Shown: positions 23,788 to 35,370 of the stretch, in pieces
Layout: each line of letters starts with the position of its first letter
Position numbering within the stretch: the first letter of the stretch is position 1
Notes under the pieces: model-generated
Database searches by the model: none
Told to the model about the DNA's origin: nothing
Seen by the model: the letters and a program-made list of their open reading frames with translations, nothing else
NCBI RefSeq assembly: GCF_022581195.2
Contig: NC_061461.1
Span: forward strand, 558,001 to 622,000
Direction: 5' to 3'
Source: Helicoverpa zea
Lineage: Eukaryota > Arthropoda > Insecta > Lepidoptera > Noctuidae
DNA: 64,000 nucleotides
Program-made: the position numbers and the translations under genes

Positions 23788-24174
23788 CAACGTTATTTTT
23801 TGTTTGTGCGAAACCTGAATATAGTTTGTTCAGAATCAGTAACTGAATCGATTCCAATAGTTTTTAATATTTTTTTCCCAAAATTATCTTAAAAACTTTG
23901 AATGTTGGACATAATATTAGGAATAGGTATTTATTCTCGCACAACAACGGTCACGGGGCGAGTTCATAGCGTGCGCGAGCGCACAGTGCTATCGCGTTGC
24001 GCGGCATGTGTGCGTTTTGTGGTGATTATGTATTTTTACGGACAGTCCCGTAACTTAACAAGCTTATAACTTTGTGATTTTTCATGATACGGTTTTGAAA
24101 TTTCGTACATAGATTCTTTACATAAAAATACTAGATAGGTGTATCAGGTTTCGCATAAACAAATAATGACGTTG
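23788..24174. mobile_element. MITE (387 bp, ~31-bp terminal inverted repeats) inside the minisatellite
   Basis: The left end CAACGTTATTTTTTGTTTGT continues to GCGAAACCTGA. The reverse complement of the right end reads CAACGTCATTATTTGTTTAT and also continues GCGAAACCTGA: about 28 of 31 bases match. TATA flanks both ends (23784-23787 and 24175-24178), consistent with a TA or TATA target duplication. No coding capacity; the superfamily cannot be set beyond the TA-type target. Confidence 0.75.
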
Positions 24175-24275
24175 TATACCTACTCTCTTATGTCCTCTCT
24201 TATATACTCTCCTATGTCCTCTCTTATATACTCTCTTATGTCCTCTCTTATATACCTACTTTCTTATGTTCTCTT
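24175..24275. repeat. Minisatellite, array 2 (continuation after the MITE)
   Basis: About eight more units of the same TTATRTNCTCTC repeat, more regular here, alternating TTATGTCCTCTC and TTATATACTCTC. With array 1 it forms one original array split by the MITE. Confidence 0.85.
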
Positions 24276-24711
24276 TGCCGACCACCAAAAAGTTATGTAC
24301 CTATGTTTGAACTTCATTTTACGTTATTTCTGTTTTGAGTTCTCAAAAGATACAAAAAAAAAAAAAACGAAAAAATTAACAGTTCGCTTTAGAAAATGTT
24401 CTCAAGTTCTAAGTTTTCGTGCCCATTATATCAACGAACAAAACAATTTGATGAACTAACAAATTGTTAAAATTACAATGCTGATAGCTAACTTCAACGC
24501 TATTATCATTATAATAAAACTTTATAGATATTGATTTTGTATCGGATCGCAGCAATTTTAACAAAGTAATTGTTGACACAAGGTCTTAAAGCCGCGTATC
24601 CACTATGGCGTAACAAATGTTTGTGATTACGATCATCTAAATAATCTAAACATATATTCTGAGATTTTATCGTGTTGTGAGGATTGTTGTCTTTAAAAAA
24701 ATATAACTATG

Positions 24712-25020
24712 TTTTTTTTTTTTTTTTTTTTTTTTTTATTAATTTTAAGGAAACTTACAGCTACATACATCGTTTAGTTTAAGGGTAATAATGTGGAAGA
24801 GGGCCAATAACAAGTTTCCACTCATAACAATCAAAATGGGCATTTACAAAACGACGAAAAGTTTCAGTGTACATATCAAATTACAAAATTCTGCATACAG
24901 CTAAAATACAAATACAAACAGAACAAAAAACCATGATGACAATGTGTGAAATGCACAAAGATATAATTGTAAAAAGTTCCTATTCAAAGAAACAGCAACA
25001 CAAACTTTTCTTTAATTGAC
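24712..25020 (-). mobile_element. Poly(A)-tailed retroposed 3' end
   Basis: A T-run of about 26 bases (24713-24737) is, on the minus strand, a poly(A) tail following AATTAATAAAA. The roughly 280 bases upstream on that strand are A/T-rich without a frame, as expected for a LINE 3'UTR or processed transcript. Source unknown. Confidence 0.45.
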
Positions 25021-27143
25021 GGATACTGTCCATATAGTGGATAGTTTTCCAGGAATAAATAGGAATATTAGTATGTATCAAATAATGTCTGTCGGTATAT
25101 CTACACGTTTGAAGTATATTTTCTTCTAGCAACTGCATAAAGTTTGCATCCATCTAAAGTGTATTCATTGGAAATACAACGATTCATTTTTCCTACTTAT
25201 AGAAAGGTTAATTTTTCCTGATTTGATCTGATCTGATCTTACACTAGTGTAAGGTGCACGGTGATACTAACCGAAGCACTTTTAACAACAAAACAAGCTC
25301 CAATGAGATAGTTCCTTTACAAGCCAAAGCTTCGTCCTTCCTACCAGATAACGAATTCCCTTGCAGCAATGATTGCTGTGACGTCACGATGATTGATGAC
25401 CGCTGATTGTCGATATAGCGCTAATTATCACTTGTAATTACTGTCCGCACTTTATCTCGGGCCAGATTGAAGACTGATATCGTATGTCTTTTGTTAAAAT
25501 GATGGATATGTTAAGTAAATTAGTGTTTATTTAAACTCTCATGCTTTTGCGATTATGCAGTTGAAAATTGATTATGCAGTTGATTCTCACTTGTTTTAAC
25601 TCCAAGGAACGTAATGAGAAGACTATAAAAAGTTTGAACTCTTTATGTGTCTGTCTGTATGTCTTTCTATGGAACCGTGTAGCTTGTAAACGATTGGACC
25701 GACTTGAATGTGGTTTCTTTTAGCAGTGGTTCTTTGACATGTTTCTACAATAATACTTACTTCATTTCATGTATAGAATATTGCTGACATTAAAAATTGG
25801 TTCTCGAAAGAATCGAACCTTGCACTAGGTAAGACCACAAGTGATTTTATTGCGTAATGATTTATTTGAAACATCTTCACTCATTTACATGATAACATGG
25901 AAATAAACTATTAAATTACCATCAGGATATAAATCAACCAGTTACTTAGTTATTATATTATAGAAGGAAAACTGAAATAAATACTTTGCCCTGAAAGCTA
26001 AATCACGCCTTCACTCCTAGGTAATACGGTGCAAAGTCGTTTGGCAGATAAACTTATGTTGTGCACTTGTTTACTTCATAAATTGATTATGTGAATTGTT
26101 TACTTATGTTACATAATGTTTAATCAATTAAGAAGAAAAAATGGACAATAATAAATAAAATATGTTTAGTTTTCATAAAACGAACCACTGTTAACGGTCA
26201 CAGTGAAATAAACATATGCATATTTACTTTTAATGTACCTACGTTAATGATGACATAATGGGTCATCGCAGAAAAAATCATAAGTAGGTATCTATATTTA
26301 GCTAGAATATTTTCACATTTTTAAATAAGTACTTAAAAAATGTAAAAGTATTGTAGCTAGAAAATTAAAAAAATCTGAAAACAAATGACGTTAGGAACAC
26401 TTTCGCAACGTGAGCTTATTAGACCATCTTAAAATGCGTGATGCATTCCAGTGTATGCAAATTCTATTCTTACATAAGAATGTATTTTTCTTCATAATAA
26501 AGCAATCACTATGCACAGTGGCCGGACTTCTGCCGTTTTGTGCAACGTTTCCATTCGGATATGCAAATAAATGACGTGAAGACCTAAATCGATATCTATG
26601 TCATGAGATTAAAATTCCATATTTGATGCTGTTATGACGAACTTTACAAGATACTACGATAGCTTATTTTTTTATCAAGGGCCTTTGCGTTACCCAGTTA
26701 CAGGTTTTTAAAAAATGAAGGTTGCTACAAATAAGAAATGCTTCGGATCTGGTTGCAGTGGGATCTCACCCTAACCAAAATATTGTTTGTAAAAAATCTT
26801 ACACACAACATTACACAACAGAGATTACCTATTTACCTTCTTTTTATGATTCAACAAGTACCTATATCACGTTTAAGCCCTTTTATTTTAATGGGTGCCA
26901 AATAACATGAGTAGGCGCAGTTTACAGCCATTAAAATGTTTTAGCAATTGCATTAAATCTTGAATGTAACTTGTACTGAAATCAACGTTATTTATTACAC
27001 AGAGTTAAAGTTCATTTTGTATTAGCAACCTTTTTTAATGGGTGACAATAAGATTCCCGCGTAAAATAATAGAGGTGCGCCTGCGCTTACAAAATGTTCC
27101 AAAGATTAAAGTTTGTAGAAGTGACATTTCGTCGTCACCTGGT
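25021..27143. other. AT-rich non-coding DNA
   Basis: No gene seen. A short (GATCT)n run at about 25218-25239 and a mildly GC-rich patch at 25360-25460 are the only departures from background. Confidence 0.35.
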
Positions 27144-27162
27144 ATCTGAGATATTAGTGATT

Positions 27163-27407
27163 CATCATCTCCCGAGCCTTTCCCCACCTATGATAGGGTC
27201 GGCTTCCAGTCTAACCGTATTCAGCTGAGTACCAGTGTTTTACAGCGAGCGACTGCCTATCTAACCTCCTCAACCCGGGCAACCCGATACCCATTGGTTA
27301 GACTGGTGTCAGACTTACTGGCTTCGGACTACCCGAAACGACTGCCTAGGATGTTCAATGACAGCCGGGACCTACAGTTTGATTGACGTGCCATCCGAAA
27401 CACAGTC
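27163..27407 (-). mobile_element. 5'-truncated SINE with 19-bp target duplication
   Basis: Same family as 5249-5631 but lacking the tRNA head. The 3' end is next to TCATCATCTC (a GAT-rich tail on the minus strand). Flanking copies of ATCTGAGATATTAKTGATT (27144-27162 and 27408-27426, one mismatch) are the target duplication. Confidence 0.8.
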
Positions 27408-27426
27408 ATCTGAGATATTATTGATT

Positions 27427-30400
27427 TTCACCATTTAATTCAATATTTTAACTATATTTCATCACTGTTGGAGTAGGAATTTGGCCATGAATAGCCTATT
27501 GTTTATTTAAGGTTTATGTTAATCTAGGAATCTAGACTAAAATAATTATGTATGGATTATAGAAATTTTGCAATCTGTTATGTTTGAAAATTAATGTGGT
27601 GTCGGTGAGTCAAGTTAGATTAGATTTGGATCCGTAAGAATAATTTAGTACAGGATTTACTATGAAAGTACAATTTTTTCAATTAAATAGGTACTTAATT
27701 ATATTTTAAATAATCTTAAACGTTGAATTTTGATACCGACATTCTCCAGGTACAACCAACAAACTTTTCTTTATAACAATTATCAGATAGAACATAGCAA
27801 CTCTCCCTTACTCACTACCATCATTTGACCCATCTGTGTCTCACGTAATCTTTGGCCCATACCTGCGTGTACGCACATTCACGAACACGATCGCGTATCA
27901 GCAAATGATTTATTACTACCGCCGCTTATTTAGAATTACTTAATGATACCTCCATCATTATCCACAAAGTGATTGTTAACTTTAAATTATCAATTATGTG
28001 GATTTTTAGAACAATTTATTGTAATTTTCTACGTATTCTATTATTTGTAATCGTAATCGTAAGGATGCTTAGCTGTAATCATTGGGATGTTGACCTAGAA
28101 GTTATTGCGTTTTGTTCAGTAATGTTAGTAAATTATATAGTTTATTTATAAATCAGTATAATATTTGTAGATTATCGTATCATTAAATATATCGCAACGA
28201 CGGATACCGCGAAAGTAAGTAGACGGTTCAGGGATGAAGCGTTCAATGAGTACCTAATGTTTTAGACTGACAGAAAGGAACTCAATTTATGTATACAGAT
28301 GTTCTAAGTCTAAAGTAGTCTTACAATTAGCAATACAATCAACAAGAATGTAGATTTTAATTGTCCCATTGTTTCCTAGATAAAAGTGAAGCAATGACGT
28401 AAATTCACATCCAATGAACTTAAAAAAAAACGTTTAGTAATCTATTTCCCCAAGTTCTTTATCAACGGAAGATAGGCATCTGTAACACTTTCCCCGCATC
28501 CATGGATATTTCCCATAGACGTTGTAAAACAGTATTAAAACATTAATTACTTGCGTTACTTCTAGTGTTGGTTACAAAACCCTATTGTTGGCGTGTGAAC
28601 TGTGGGTATGTACACTGAAGTGTATGTTGTATAGTAGGCTTTGATAGAATTGGCCACAAAAGTAAGAAAGTACGAATTTGAATTTTATATTTCATGGGAG
28701 AAATTGTCGTTAGCCTCCTTTAGAAAGCCCAGGTACTAAGTACTAAAAGTGTTCTTACACTTCAGAAAAGGCAAGGACGGGCTTTATTGCTAGTAAGAAA
28801 CTACGATTATTTCTTTCTTTATCTGATCATTGCCCTGAAAAATTACGAAAAGTGGAGCACTATGAATGAATACGATAACAAGCTACACTTCTCATCTATT
28901 TGATGCAGGTAATCCAGGTTACACAATATGAGCAGGTAAATTCTCTTATATGTCTCGTCTCGACTTATTAATAAGATACTTTGCATAAAACTCCGTATTA
29001 ACGACAAAACGTTTTTTTTTTACTTTATATCGATGACATTTCTATCAAACCAAAGTATATCTAGTAAGTTAAACATGAGTGGACACAGTCATAATTTTAA
29101 AGCAGGGATTGCAATGTCTATTTACATGGCTAAACGATGCATTATATAGTTCTTGCATATGAGAACCATACATGATAATGGCGTTATGGTGCTTATGACA
29201 TACAGATATATCAATATAGAAATATTAACATGCATTGTGCTCAATGTTTGGAGTGCTAAGTATTAAGGTTTAATGTCAAATATTGAATACCTATTAAGAC
29301 TCAGAGATAAAAGGGCTCAGGCATTAATAAGCAACACTGTGGATTTTCGACTAGTAAAATAACTTTGAATTGTTCATATATTTTAAATGTTGCACTTTAA
29401 ATACGCCCTTGGAACTTTGGTATACCCTGAGAACCTTTCTGAACTTTTATGCAATATTTAACACATTGGGTTCACCAAAACCATAACAATTGTTGAGTCT
29501 AAACTTTACTTTGCAAGCGTTCACGCTATTGCATAAAGATGGTAAGCAGAGTAAAACCTTTAATCTTATAGTAAATCTGAAGGATTTTCCCATAGCGTGT
29601 CGAAATTTAACAAAAAATGGACCATAAGTAGCCAAAGTTGGTAAAGAATCGTATTACTTAAATTACATTAAAGAACATTAAGTTACTATTTGCTACTGAA
29701 TTTGAGTAAATTGATAGTTTTTGTTAGAAATAATGACGTGCTTATTGATTTAATGATACCATGTTATTTAATTTTATTATTTAATAAGAAAGATATGAGT
29801 AGTCTTAGAATATATTGACAGTTTGAAAAGAAGTGAAATAATAGAAAATATAATATTTTGGTAGTGACAATGTTCTTCAGTTAGCGCAAGTTTTTAATTA
29901 TTAAAACATTGAGTTTGCTTTAGATTTATAAATAGAGTTTGCTATTATCCTTGGCGTAGTAGCGCTAGGTTTATTTTTTCAGGTTAATGAGCCTTAAAGC
30001 TTATTTATACGTTAGAAGTCAAGTACGAACTTCACATAAATCCGTGTACCATTGTCCAAAACGTAATACTTTACAGAAATAAACTATACCCATATTTCAA
30101 ATCGGAATCATCTATTTTTCTTCACCGTTGTGTGACGTTTTACCTTGACCGGGAATCGAACGTTGTACTGCTATTGTTTGTACAGGATGAGACGCAGATT
30201 TATTTGTTTTATCTCCTGTCGAGTCAAATAAGGCACAAGGTGAAATTGAAGTGTGTAATCTGTTAAGAGCGTGTTCAAAAGTTCAAATATTAGTTGGTGG
30301 CAGCCATTTTTGAAGACAATGGCCTATTAAAGGACGTTGTTGTCTTTAGGTCATGATTTTTATTCAACTTACCTACAAACTTTCTTTAGTGTAACATTCG

Positions 30401-30573
30401 ACCCATAAATTATGGTCTGACGATTACCATTTCCATAAATAGATATACTCATGTGCATCATACATGTCAACAAAAAAAAACACTAATGACGATCAAATTT
30501 TAATGCTCGTGCGAAAAGATAAGAATAAAGATAATTTATGATATATATTTGAGAACCAAGAAAGGAAAATAAA
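27427..30573. other. AT-rich non-coding DNA
   Basis: No convincing exon, RNA gene or repeat. Short frames at 27969-28151 (+) and 29447-29635 (-) are AT-rich without splice or domain support. A possible tRNA-SINE B-box scrap lies near 30148-30160. Confidence 0.35.
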
Positions 30574-30634
30574 ATGTCGGAATTCAATGTTGAGAATTCA
30601 CGAAATTCGGTGTCTGGAATTATGAAGCAGACAG
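30574..30634 (+). CDS. Candidate first coding exon of an unidentified plus-strand gene
   Basis: An ATG at 30574 in the context AAAATAAAATGTC opens 20 codons (MSEFNVENSRNSVSGIMKQT) and ends at a good donor, ACAG|GTATGT, in phase 1. The next compatible exon is 32959-32998 (acceptor ATTTTTACAG, phase 1), encoding TSLPKLKPSSKN with a Glu at the junction. A third phase-compatible stretch begins at 34458. The peptide is Ser/Asn/Lys-rich like a disordered N-terminus. No domain is visible and no later exon was found, so this could be chance. Confidence 0.3.
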
Positions 30635-32269
30635 GTATGTTTTAATGATTTTATTTATATCATAAATCATACTAACTGTCTTGGTAGTTACATTTTTTTT
30701 TGTAACGCAATTATTAGTTGTGTACTGAAATAAAGGAAAATATCTAAGTTACTCCAATACATTTATTAACGATCGAAAACGTAGAAGACTGGATAAATCT
30801 AATTCTTTTAGTTTATCACTTTTTCTGCGGCTTATCATGAAGGATTTTTTTTTCACTGCCGTCAATTTCTACAAATCTAACCCTATAAAACTTCTGACCT
30901 TCCTTTCTAGATAGGTCTCAAAAGGTGTGCCATTAATCTGCCAAAACCCAGTGCCCTCATTAATAAATCCAGTAACGTTAGACATAAGAGAACAAAAGTC
31001 GGATGCTCTGGACATCGCTTGTTATACGACAGCCAGGGTTAACTGACGAACCAATAAAATAGGGTGACCATGTATATGAAATGTGGGTGAATTATATGAT
31101 AAGATAACGTTGTAGTATTTTTTTCTTGTGAAAGCTGTACAGTTAATTATGTTTTAAGATGATTTATTAAAATGAGTATTGGTTTGGTTGATGACTGATC
31201 TTAAAGCACTGTTTGAACATTGAGGCTTAGGGTTTTTTAGATCACACTTGTAATTAATTGATGATTATTCCTTAATGTATAATAACAATTCAGTTTTAGA
31301 ATTTCAAATACTGTATGTTTCTGGACTGAATAGAAAAACAGAAATAATATACAAAAAAAAAACTTTTTCATAACTTATTTTCAGAATTCAATTAAAGTGC
31401 CAAAAAAGCAATGTCATTGAACCATTACAAAGCCGGTAGTCTCAGAACCTTGACATCTCTACAATTTTGTTAATAAAAGCGTAAACAACGCTCTTTAGTA
31501 CTGATAACGATTATTGTGAGAATTCAATGTAAATAAAAAAAATTAAAATACAAGAAAAAAAAAATAAAAAACTTAATCATAAGTTCGACCTCATTGTTTT
31601 AAGGTTAAATGCGTGAACGTATAACATGTGATTATTTATAGCATATCACATTACAATTGTATGTACATTGTTCTAAGACTTCGGGTTTTATAGCCACCCA
31701 TATTAACTAAAATAACACATTTTAAGAAAATTAAAAGATCTAACTAACCATCTCTACATACTACAAATACAATACAACATAATCAAACCAACTGTGGATC
31801 AAATAACTCTATTTCTCAAAAGAAATAGTTCACTGAATATGATAAGAAAAAAAGATATTTACAAAAGTACAAATACACATTAATATTCATGTTCTTCAAA
31901 AATATGTTTATATTTAATTCAAAGATTACGCGCATTTTATTTTCGAAAACTGCAATAATTGCAAGCAATTTACACAAAAATTGCAATTTGCAAAAACATT
32001 TTTTCTTCCGCCTACTTACTTACGAGAACAGTAGACCCCATGAACTTTATTTTTAAGTAGGTCATAATGCACATAGTCTGAATTTTTTCCCCCAAAGGTC
32101 AAACGCGTGGAGCGCCTAGCGTTATTGTCAATGTCTTGCGCAAGAGTTTAATTGTTCCTTTATTCGGGTGGCCTCAAATTTGGTGCGGATGTTAGGAAAC
32201 GCAGCGTTTGTTTCTTCGAAGATCCGTGTCCTGATAGCTTGGACACCCTATTTACGCCATTACCTTTTG
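30635..32269. other. AT-rich non-coding DNA
   Basis: No gene or recognised repeat. A GC-richer stretch at 32100-32260 has a 64-codon plus-strand frame without domain or splice evidence. Confidence 0.3.
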
Positions 32270-32284
32270 TTAGGTGAACGTTTT

Positions 32285-32490
32285 TTATTGGTTACTAGTT
32301 CATTCTCCGCGGTTCCACCCGCGTCCTGGGGTAACTGTTACTCGTACCAAGATAAAATATAACCACCTATATTACTCGGGAAAACTGTAGCTTTCCAACA
32401 GTGGAAGAATTTTTCAAATCGGTTCAGTTGTTTCGGAGCCTTTACGAACAAACAAATATTTGTACTTTGTTATATTAGTAGGCATTGATT
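32285..32490 (-). mobile_element. Degenerate Helitron relic
   Basis: The sequence follows the typical reverse-strand Helitron 3' region (CGGTTCCACCCGCGTCCTGG, AAGATAAAATATAACC, CTGTAGCTTTCCAACAGTGG, AAATCGGTTCAG) and ends in a TTATATTAGTAGGC-like 5' end. The termini are too eroded to define. Confidence 0.5.
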
Positions 32491-32958
32491 AGTTATGACA
32501 TTTTTTTTTTTATATTTGGTTAGTGCAATTTGTTTAGGTTAGTTAAAGTGTGACATTCTTACGTAAATAAGGTGTCTAGACGAGGTAATTTTTTTCTCAA
32601 GGATATTTTCTAGTTAATAAAAAAGTGTGTTTTGGTCATCTAGAAGAATATATTTAAAGATGTGATGTAATATTCACTGAATCCTAGTTTACACTTCATT
32701 ATATTACTCGCAAAACTGCGTCTGATTTTGTTAGTTAAACCTGTAATTAAGAAAACAGCATTTACATACAATGACAGGATTCTCCCATTCCCACGCTGCG
32801 GTAAAATAAAACTTTAACTTTAAAAATATGACTATTCAGTGTTTTTAATTTGGCAACACATTTTTTAAAGTGATTTATTTTAATTACTTATATATTCTGG
32901 CCCTATTAAAATATAAAAAGCGCTACAACTATGTATTAGCTAAATCATATTTTTACAG

Positions 32959-32998
32959 AAACATCTCTGCCTAAACTGAAACCTTCAAGCAAAAATAG
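32959..32998 (+). other. Candidate second exon of the 30.57-kb gene (40 nt)
   Basis: A strong T-rich acceptor (CATATTTTTACAG) is followed by AAACATCTCTGCC..., which continues the reading frame of the 30574 exon (Glu, then TSLPKLKPSSKN). The donor AATAG|GTGGCC is weak; without it the frame runs on to a stop near 33050. Confidence 0.3.
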
Positions 32999-33527
32999 GT
33001 GGCCGGACTCTATTTCAAATTATATTATTAAAACAATGTATTACTATTAATTAATAAGCGACTAATGGACGAATTTATCGATATTACAATCCCCAGAGAC
33101 AACACTATGTCTCCCCCGAGGCGAGACATTTATCGATAAGCGCTGTCGATTGTGTGAATAACTAATTGATGTCTCGAATTGACCGAGATGGTAAATCGAT
33201 TATAATGTTGGAGTTTAATGGACAGCTGATGAAGTATAGATATGTAGATCATAGATATTTTACAACATCCGTTCTCTTTGATTAGAACTTTGATTGTGGA
33301 TTGATCAGATTCCGATCAGATATGTACCTAAACCACGTTCTTGAAATCTCTGCATAATTTTGTGTCTTCTTAATGTTCCCTTCCCTTAGCTCTTTTGCAA
33401 AAAAAACTGCTGTTCTGTTTATTACAATATTTGAGAGACAGCGCTAACTATTGATTTATTCTAACTAATAATTGTTGGAGTGTACTCAATTTGTTGGTGA
33501 GTCAAATAAACTGTTTTTCTCACATCT

Positions 33528-33733
33528 CATTCATCATCATCATCCTCCGAGCCTTTTTCCCAACTATGTTCGGGTCGACTTCCAGTCTAACCGGATTCAG
33601 CTGAGTACCAGTGCTTTACAAGAAGCAATCTATCTGACCTCCACAACCCAGTTACCCGGGCAACCCGATACCCATTGGTTAGACTGGTGTCAGACTTACT
33701 GGCTTCTTACTACCCGTAACGACTGCCAATCTG
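33528..33733 (-). mobile_element. 5'-truncated SINE with 17-bp target duplication and (GAT)n tail
   Basis: Same SINE family; on the minus strand it ends in a GATGATGATGATGA tail (33530-33546). The exact repeat CTGTTTTTCTCACATCT flanks it at 33511-33527 and 33734-33750. A 120-codon frame crossing it is an artefact. Confidence 0.85.
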
Positions 33734-34457
33734 CTGTTTTTCTCACATCTATTGCAATGATTTTCATTTCCAAATTGTCTATCACGCCTTATGAATATGT
33801 AAACTATTGCTTTAGAATAATTATAATCAAATAACTCGCGGTTTATTAATTCCAAAACTCAATTTAGATGCAACGACGCATACTATCAATATTTAAACAG
33901 CAAAACAAAGAATCGAGAAAGGCAAAGTGCGAGTCGTTCGCAATCATAAACTTTTCTACACTTTTTAGAGTTTAGCTAACTTATATTATTTAGTATTCCA
34001 ATTTCAACGTTTAGTGTTCTGACGATTCTATGGTTAGCGGATGGACGAATTAGAATATAATTTTGTACCTAATGACGGTCTCTTTGTTGTCATCCAGCTG
34101 TCACTTCAGTTACGGAACCCAAAACAAAAATTGAATAAACCAAATCCATATTAAAAAACAAATAGCATTGTGTGACTGATTGTACAACTCTCGTGTTTGA
34201 TCGATCGCTGATGGATTTGCTTAGAGTCGGTAAGTTGGCCTATTTTCGCAATAACGTATTGAAATTTGTCGAACTATTGTATTTCGATGATGGCTGATGG
34301 CTGATGCAGTTGGTACTTCGTGCGTAATAAATTGTTCGCACGCACGAACTTCGAATGCAAGGTTTAGAATTTGTTACTATTACACTATTTATAGATTTTT
34401 ATGTAAGTTATTCATTTTTATGGTTTATTGCGGATATAATAATTTTATGTCTGTCAG

Positions 34458-34510
34458 TATCGAGGAGGTGACCATCGCTGCGCGGGTCAAGTCCGTGTAT
34501 GGCAGATCCT
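34458..34510 (+). other. Coding-like GC-rich patch with a good acceptor
   Basis: The acceptor TTTTATGTCTGTCAG (to 34457) precedes about 53 bases with coding-like third positions, reading IEEVTIAARVKSVYGRS in the phase left by the 32959-32998 candidate. No good donor follows (GTGTTA at best), so the exon is unproven. Confidence 0.25.
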
Positions 34511-34589
34511 CAGTGTTAACTAAAGAACTAAAAGTTCTTAAGTGTTTATCTCAAGGCACGTTAATTGACACAAAGTCAATTGCACATAT

Positions 34590-34745
34590 TTGGCAGTTGC
34601 TATGGGTAATCTTGCAAGAAATGTAAGGTTATCCGGATAATTCGGGTTAAGGAGGTCAGATAGACAGTCGCTCCATATATTTATATCACTCCCCCTCTGC
34701 TGTATCCTACTACTAGACTGGAAGCAGACCCCAAACATATTTAGC
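34590..34745 (+). mobile_element. Diverged SINE 3' fragment
   Basis: GGTTAAGGAGGTCAGATAGA, CAGTCGCTC, TAGACTGGAAGC and GACCCC match the 3' half of the main SINE family in plus orientation with many substitutions. Confidence 0.55.
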
Positions 34746-34841
34746 AAAAACCTGGATTAATGTTATAGAAAATATTTACTACTACAGTAAATCAAATCGA
34801 GAGGATCGGTGACGAAATCCCAAAGCATCTGAGTGACTTAC

Positions 34842-34907
34842 GTTCGTCGAAGTATAAAGTCCTTATAAAGTCTTTGTATGTGTAGTGATTGTAAATGACA
34901 AATGTCA
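34842..34907 (-). other. Candidate upstream exon of gene 2 (66 nt)
   Basis: On the minus strand an open stretch encoding TFVIYNHYTYKDFIRTLYFD plus Glu ends at a consensus donor GAAC|GTAAGT in phase 1. It would join the 20971-21017 candidate through a Leu codon. The acceptor (GTCTAG) has a poor pyrimidine tract, so this is weaker than the 21-kb candidate. Confidence 0.2.
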
Positions 34908-35162
34908 CTAGACTTTACCTTAAGTGGTTTTCAAGTAGGTATTTATTGCTTTTTAAATACAAGGCGATTTAAAACAACATTACATCTTCATACTAGAGAC
35001 AAATTGGTACACTACTTTTGGCTAGTTATGTTTTAAGATTTTTGATACATAGGGGCGTCATAAATCGTGAGTTCATTTCTTCCTAGCAACTAAATACTGA
35101 GTTGTCTCAGATCGAAGTATTTGTCACATAATTTGTTAATAAGTTTCTATTAAACGGAGAAA

Positions 35163-35370
35163 TCGTGGTGGACTAGTGGGTAAAGAATCAACCTGTCAAG
35201 TATGAGCGTGTGGGTATGATTCCAGGAAAGTACCAATTCAACTTTTCTAACTTCTAACCAAATCTTGGACATCAACGACTATGTTTCGGAGGGCACGTTA
35301 AACTGTAGGTCGCGGTTGTCATTTAACAGCCTTGGGGCTAGTCTGCCCTACAGCATTTACCTTTTATTTA
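35163..35370 (+). mobile_element. SINE head and partial body, 3'-truncated
   Basis: Plus-strand copy starting TCGTGGTGGACTAGTGGGTA (A box) with a decayed B box (GGTATGATTCC), continuing to the GTTAAACTGTAGGTC body motif and stopping near 35370. Older than the copies with intact target duplications. Confidence 0.7.

Noticed and set aside
23365..23892. Overlapping plus-strand frames with Tyr-Ser-Leu repeats
   Set aside because: Generated by the 12-bp minisatellite, which is open in several frames at once.
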